From an uncultured Clostridium sp. (GTDB lineage: Bacteria; Bacillota; Clostridia; Lachnospirales; Lachnospiraceae): DNA of 8,078 nt. Shown here in pieces: positions 5,173-8,078 of this stretch. The position numbers and the translations under genes were made by a program. Numbering within the stretch: the stretch's first letter is position 1; every line of letters begins with the position of its first letter. The DNA lies in NCBI GenBank assembly GCA_937902905.1, contig CALELW010000278.1, forward strand, positions 1-8,078. The letters run 5' to 3'. The notes under the pieces were generated by a model. That model did not search any database. It was not told the DNA's origin and was given only the letters and a program-made list of their open reading frames with translations.

Positions 5173-7917
5173 CTAAAATACATCTGATTTCAATGTCTCT
5201 GCCACATTATCTTTCTGAATCTTTCTCATTGCGTAGAGCATCGTGCAAAATACAACAAAGAACACACTAAACACGGCAATCACAACGCTGTACCACGGAA
5301 TGTAAAAATCGAGAATCATCTGATTTCTAAGTGATAGATAAATCAGGTACGTTACTCCTACGGAAGCAATCAGTCCAAAGAATAATCCTTTGCATCCATA
5401 CAAAATACATTCCAGATTCATCATTTTATAAAATCCATGCCTAGTCATTCCAACGGAGCGAAGCACAGCAAATTCACGACGCCGCAGCAAAATATTCGTC
5501 GAGATGGTGTTAAACACATTCGCAATCGAAATCAACGAAATCAAAATAATAAATCCATAAGAAAAGATTTTGATGACTAACATCATTGCTCTGACATCCT
5601 GTATTTCTCTTGCGTAATTATACAAATTTCCCGTGGAGCGGTCATTTTTTTCAAGCACCTCACACATCTTCTCTGATGTCTCTGTCGGATTATCTGAATT
5701 GTAAAGCATTACCATTAATTTTTCAATCCCTGTCGGACAAATTTTTGCCATCGCACGTTCCGGCATAAAAAGAACCAGTCCATATCCAAGCTCATTCTCC
5801 ATACCAAACGGTGCTTTATCTAAGGTTTTTCCAATCGTAATTTTTCTTGTGTTGTAAAATTCTTTATAAGGAACAAAGCGTTCGGAATTAGGCTCTGCCT
5901 CTTCGTTCAAATACTTCTCCATCCGACACTCAAGTTCGCCATTTTTTCCTACTCTGCGCTCATACACATCTTCATAATGCTTTGGCAGTTTTTTCGGGAA
6001 ACAGACTTCCACTTCATCCGGTATTTTATCAAACAATGGATACCGGTACATTTTGCCATCTCTCGTCTGATTCGACATCGCATCATATGCAAGGGCATCA
6101 AATTTTCCATTTGCACCATTTTGTTTTACACACTCGTCAAATGCCTGATTTTCCATAAACACAACCGTTAGATTATCCACAAGCTGCGTTTTGGATTTAA
6201 CAACATTTCCCTTTTCATCAACAGGCTCATTTAACTGTCCACCTTCTCCATCAACACCATTTCTGTATTCTTCTGAAATGCTCGAATCCGGCACAACGGC
6301 TGATATTGATGACTCTGTCGACAAATTAAAATAATACGAAGATTTTGTCACACCCTTAGTCACGCGCAGTTTATCATACAAAGCCTTACTGTCATCCGCC
6401 AAATCATCGCTGACTCTTATATCACAGCTTACGGTCGATATCGTAGTATTGATAGCCGTAGACATATAATCACAAAAACTAGCGGCAGAAATAAACAATA
6501 CGACACTGACAAATAAAGAAAAAACAGTTGCTCTGTATTTTTTTCGATTTCTCTTGAAATTTTTGGAAGCAAGTGTTCCCTCTAAACCAAATAATTTGCC
6601 GGTAAGTTTCCATGTTTTCACTTTATTTGCACGGATTTTAATATCCTGTGACTGACGTATTACTTCGATTGCGGAAGTGCGCAATGCCTTTCTCGCCGGC
6701 AGATACGCAGAAATCAAAACCGTGAAAAATCCAATGAACGCTGCCAGTAAAACAGCCCAGCCGGCCGCTGACATATGAAGTCTGACTGCTTCCCCATATT
6801 CCTCAATTCCCTGATTCAGCATATTGGATATCAAGTCACTGACAAAATAGAAGGTAACCGACATGCCGCCAATTCCAGCCAAAACACCGATTGGAATTCC
6901 AATGACGCTTAATACAGACGCCTCATATAATACATTTCGGCGAAGCTGCTTTCTCGTCGCACCAATGGAGGACAAAAGTCCATACTGACGCTTTCTCTCG
7001 TTGACCGAAATCGAAAAAGAATTTCCAATCAAAGCAATTGATCCAAACATAATAATTGCAATTAAAATGCCCATCAAACCACTCAACACTCTAAACACAG
7101 AACCACTTGCATTACCACTGTAAATTAAATACATACGGTTCGTATCTTTCAATGGATCTGCTACCGTCCCTTGTATTTTCTGCGGTTTTATCTGCTTTAA
7201 AAAGTCTGCGGTCTTCCTGCCATCTTTCAAACTTACATAAACACTTCCACCATAATCCGGCATATCTTTTGCTGACTTTGTAAACACATAGTATCCCGCC
7301 GACATCGACTGGTCATAGAGTGGATTCAAATAAATACCAACAACGCGATATGCCGTTTTCCCTGATTCTACAAACGTCTCATCATCTTCATTAATATACG
7401 AATCATCTTCCCACAACTGATTCTTATTTTTCAAAACCCGAAGTCCTTTTGGCAGAGAAATCACATCTCCCACCTGATAAGAAACACCTGCATTTGTTTC
7501 TAACGAGGCTGGCAGAATAATTTCATTTTCATTCTTTGGCATCCGTCCCTCTTTCATATAAAAAGGGAGAAGAGATTCATAGTCGCCGTTTAAACCGCCA
7601 ATGTATAAATACGGAGACGTTTCATTTTTACTGTGCGGAAGTTTCGCATAACCAATATTCTGAATGGATGCCTGTTTTTCCACTTCTTTGTTTTTTTTAA
7701 TCTCATCTATCTGCTTCATCGAAATATTCGACACAACGCCATGCCAGCAGCCATTTTGTTTCTCCGTTACTTCCAGTAAAAATTGCTGCACACTGCTGAC
7801 CGTTGTTGTTACCGCCGTCAGCATAGCAGTCGACAAAATAATGCCAATAATCGTAACAATCGTTCTTGTACGATTTAATTTTAATGACTTAATTGCAAAT
7901 TTATGAAATACATTCAT
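5173..7917 (-). CDS. ABC transporter permease of the MacB/FtsX type, two FtsX domains
   Basis: The 914-residue protein has eight predicted membrane helices, near 19-42, 276-300, 332-358, 385-406, 462-482, 779-803, 840-862 and 875-896. Two large extracellular domains lie between helices 1 and 2 (about 43-275) and 5 and 6 (about 483-778). The conserved FtsX cytoplasmic loop appears twice: RKRQYGLLSSIGATRKQL (308-325) and RRREFAVLRSVGMTRHGF (812-829). This duplicated layout is typical of Gram-positive MacB/YtrF-like mechanotransmission transporters for peptides, antibiotics or lipids; it is not the ten-helix, single-loop BceB form. The substrate cannot be read. The ATG overlaps the ATPase stop by 4 bp (ATGA), with GAGGTG about 8 nt upstream, so the two are coupled. 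The gene ends in TAG; no intrinsic terminator is obvious after it, and the 53-bp array follows. Confidence 0.93.
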   Translation of the reverse strand: MNVFHKFAIKSLKLNRTRTIVTIIGIILSTAMLTAVTTTVSSVQQFLLEVTEKQNGCWHGVVSNISMKQIDEIKKNKEVEKQASIQNIGYAKLPHSKNETSPYLYIGGLNGDYESLLPFYMKEGRMPKNENEIILPASLETNAGVSYQVGDVISLPKGLRVLKNKNQLWEDDSYINEDDETFVESGKTAYRVVGIYLNPLYDQSMSAGYYVFTKSAKDMPDYGGSVYVSLKDGRKTADFLKQIKPQKIQGTVADPLKDTNRMYLIYSGNASGSVFRVLSGLMGILIAIIMFGSIALIGNSFSISVNERKRQYGLLSSIGATRKQLRRNVLYEASVLSVIGIPIGVLAGIGGMSVTFYFVSDLISNMLNQGIEEYGEAVRLHMSAAGWAVLLAAFIGFFTVLISAYLPARKALRTSAIEVIRQSQDIKIRANKVKTWKLTGKLFGLEGTLASKNFKRNRKKYRATVFSLFVSVVLFISAASFCDYMSTAINTTISTVSCDIRVSDDLADDSKALYDKLRVTKGVTKSSYYFNLSTESSISAVVPDSSISEEYRNGVDGEGGQLNEPVDEKGNVVKSKTQLVDNLTVVFMENQAFDECVKQNGANGKFDALAYDAMSNQTRDGKMYRYPLFDKIPDEVEVCFPKKLPKHYEDVYERRVGKNGELECRMEKYLNEEAEPNSERFVPYKEFYNTRKITIGKTLDKAPFGMENELGYGLVLFMPERAMAKICPTGIEKLMVMLYNSDNPTETSEKMCEVLEKNDRSTGNLYNYAREIQDVRAMMLVIKIFSYGFIILISLISIANVFNTISTNILLRRREFAVLRSVGMTRHGFYKMMNLECILYGCKGLFFGLIASVGVTYLIYLSLRNQMILDFYIPWYSVVIAVFSVFFVVFCTMLYAMRKIQKDNVAETLKSDVF

Positions 7918-8078
7918 CCCCGAATCACCTCATCTCTTGTAATCTCGCCATCTTCAATTGCGATGATTCGGTCTGCCTGCAATGCGATATTTTCATCATG
8001 TGTAATCACAATCAGCGTCTGGTTGTACTTCTTATTTGACGTTTTTAGTAGCTGAATAATTTCCTGACTATTCTTGGA
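7914..8078 (-). CDS. ABC transporter ATP-binding protein, C-terminal end (partial)
   Basis: The last 54 residues are visible; the rest lies beyond the right edge. The first visible residues (SKNSQEIIQLL) fit the segment just after the D-loop. H27 in IVITHDENIALQADRII is the H-loop histidine that contacts the ATP gamma-phosphate. The end (AIEDGEITRDEVIRG) is the usual short tail of MacB/LolD-type ATPases. Walker A, Walker B and signature motifs are outside the window. It overlaps the FtsX-type permease gene by 4 bp and should power that transporter. Regulators such as a two-component system would, if present, lie further upstream, outside the window. Confidence 0.9.
   Translation of the reverse strand, partial: SKNSQEIIQLLKTSNKKYNQTLIVITHDENIALQADRIIAIEDGEITRDEVIRG

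Noticed and set aside
5131..5175. In-frame extension of the permease by readthrough of TAG (Gly-rich, 14 codons to the next TGA)
   Set aside because: The protein already ends in a typical FtsX permease C-terminus (AETLKSDVF), and nothing supports suppression of the stop.

Overview
The window looks like a chromosomal segment from a low-GC Gram-positive Clostridia genome, most likely Lachnospiraceae. Base composition is A/T-rich, every gene has an AGGAGG-type ribosome binding site, promoters fit the sigma-A consensus, and the protein families (cardiolipin synthase with this membrane N-terminus, DUF2798, DUF6088, PF20097-type zinc ribbon, two-part MacB/FtsX ABC exporter) are common there. Placement is by family impression only; no rRNA or marker gene is present.

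Layout from left to right. 1-1174 (minus): N-terminal 391 residues of a cardiolipin synthase-type phospholipase D protein that lacks the histidine of its first HKD motif. 1175-1628: divergent intergenic region with a promoter on each side and, between them, a long imperfect palindrome (1253-1420). The rightward transcript has a leader hairpin that would cover the next ribosome binding site. 1629-2090 (plus): DUF2798 four-helix membrane protein, ended by a strong hairpin at 2095-2141 that also separates it from the convergent genes to its right. 2165-3296 (minus): two-gene operon, a DUF6088/AbiEi-like winged-helix antitoxin homologue followed by an HD-domain hydrolase; the usual AbiEii toxin gene is absent. 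This operon has a perfect TTGACA-17-TATAAT promoter bracketed by repeated ACATATT half-sites. 3449-4725 (minus): three genes, an isoprenylcysteine methyltransferase-like membrane enzyme, a small membrane protein overlapping it by 4 bp, and a small zinc-ribbon protein. 4726-5172: intergenic region with five exact 53-bp periods (4887-5151), each carrying an inverted pair GTTGAC...AGTCAAC. 5173-8078 (minus): ABC exporter, a 914-residue FtsX-type permease translationally coupled by a 4-bp overlap to the end of its ATPase, which runs off the window.

The recognisable themes are the membrane and envelope (cardiolipin synthesis, ABC export, membrane methyltransferase) plus a toxin-antitoxin-derived regulator. 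The items most worth attention are the 53-bp inverted-pair array, the missing catalytic histidine, the long palindrome between divergent promoters, and the orphan antitoxin coupled to an HD hydrolase.
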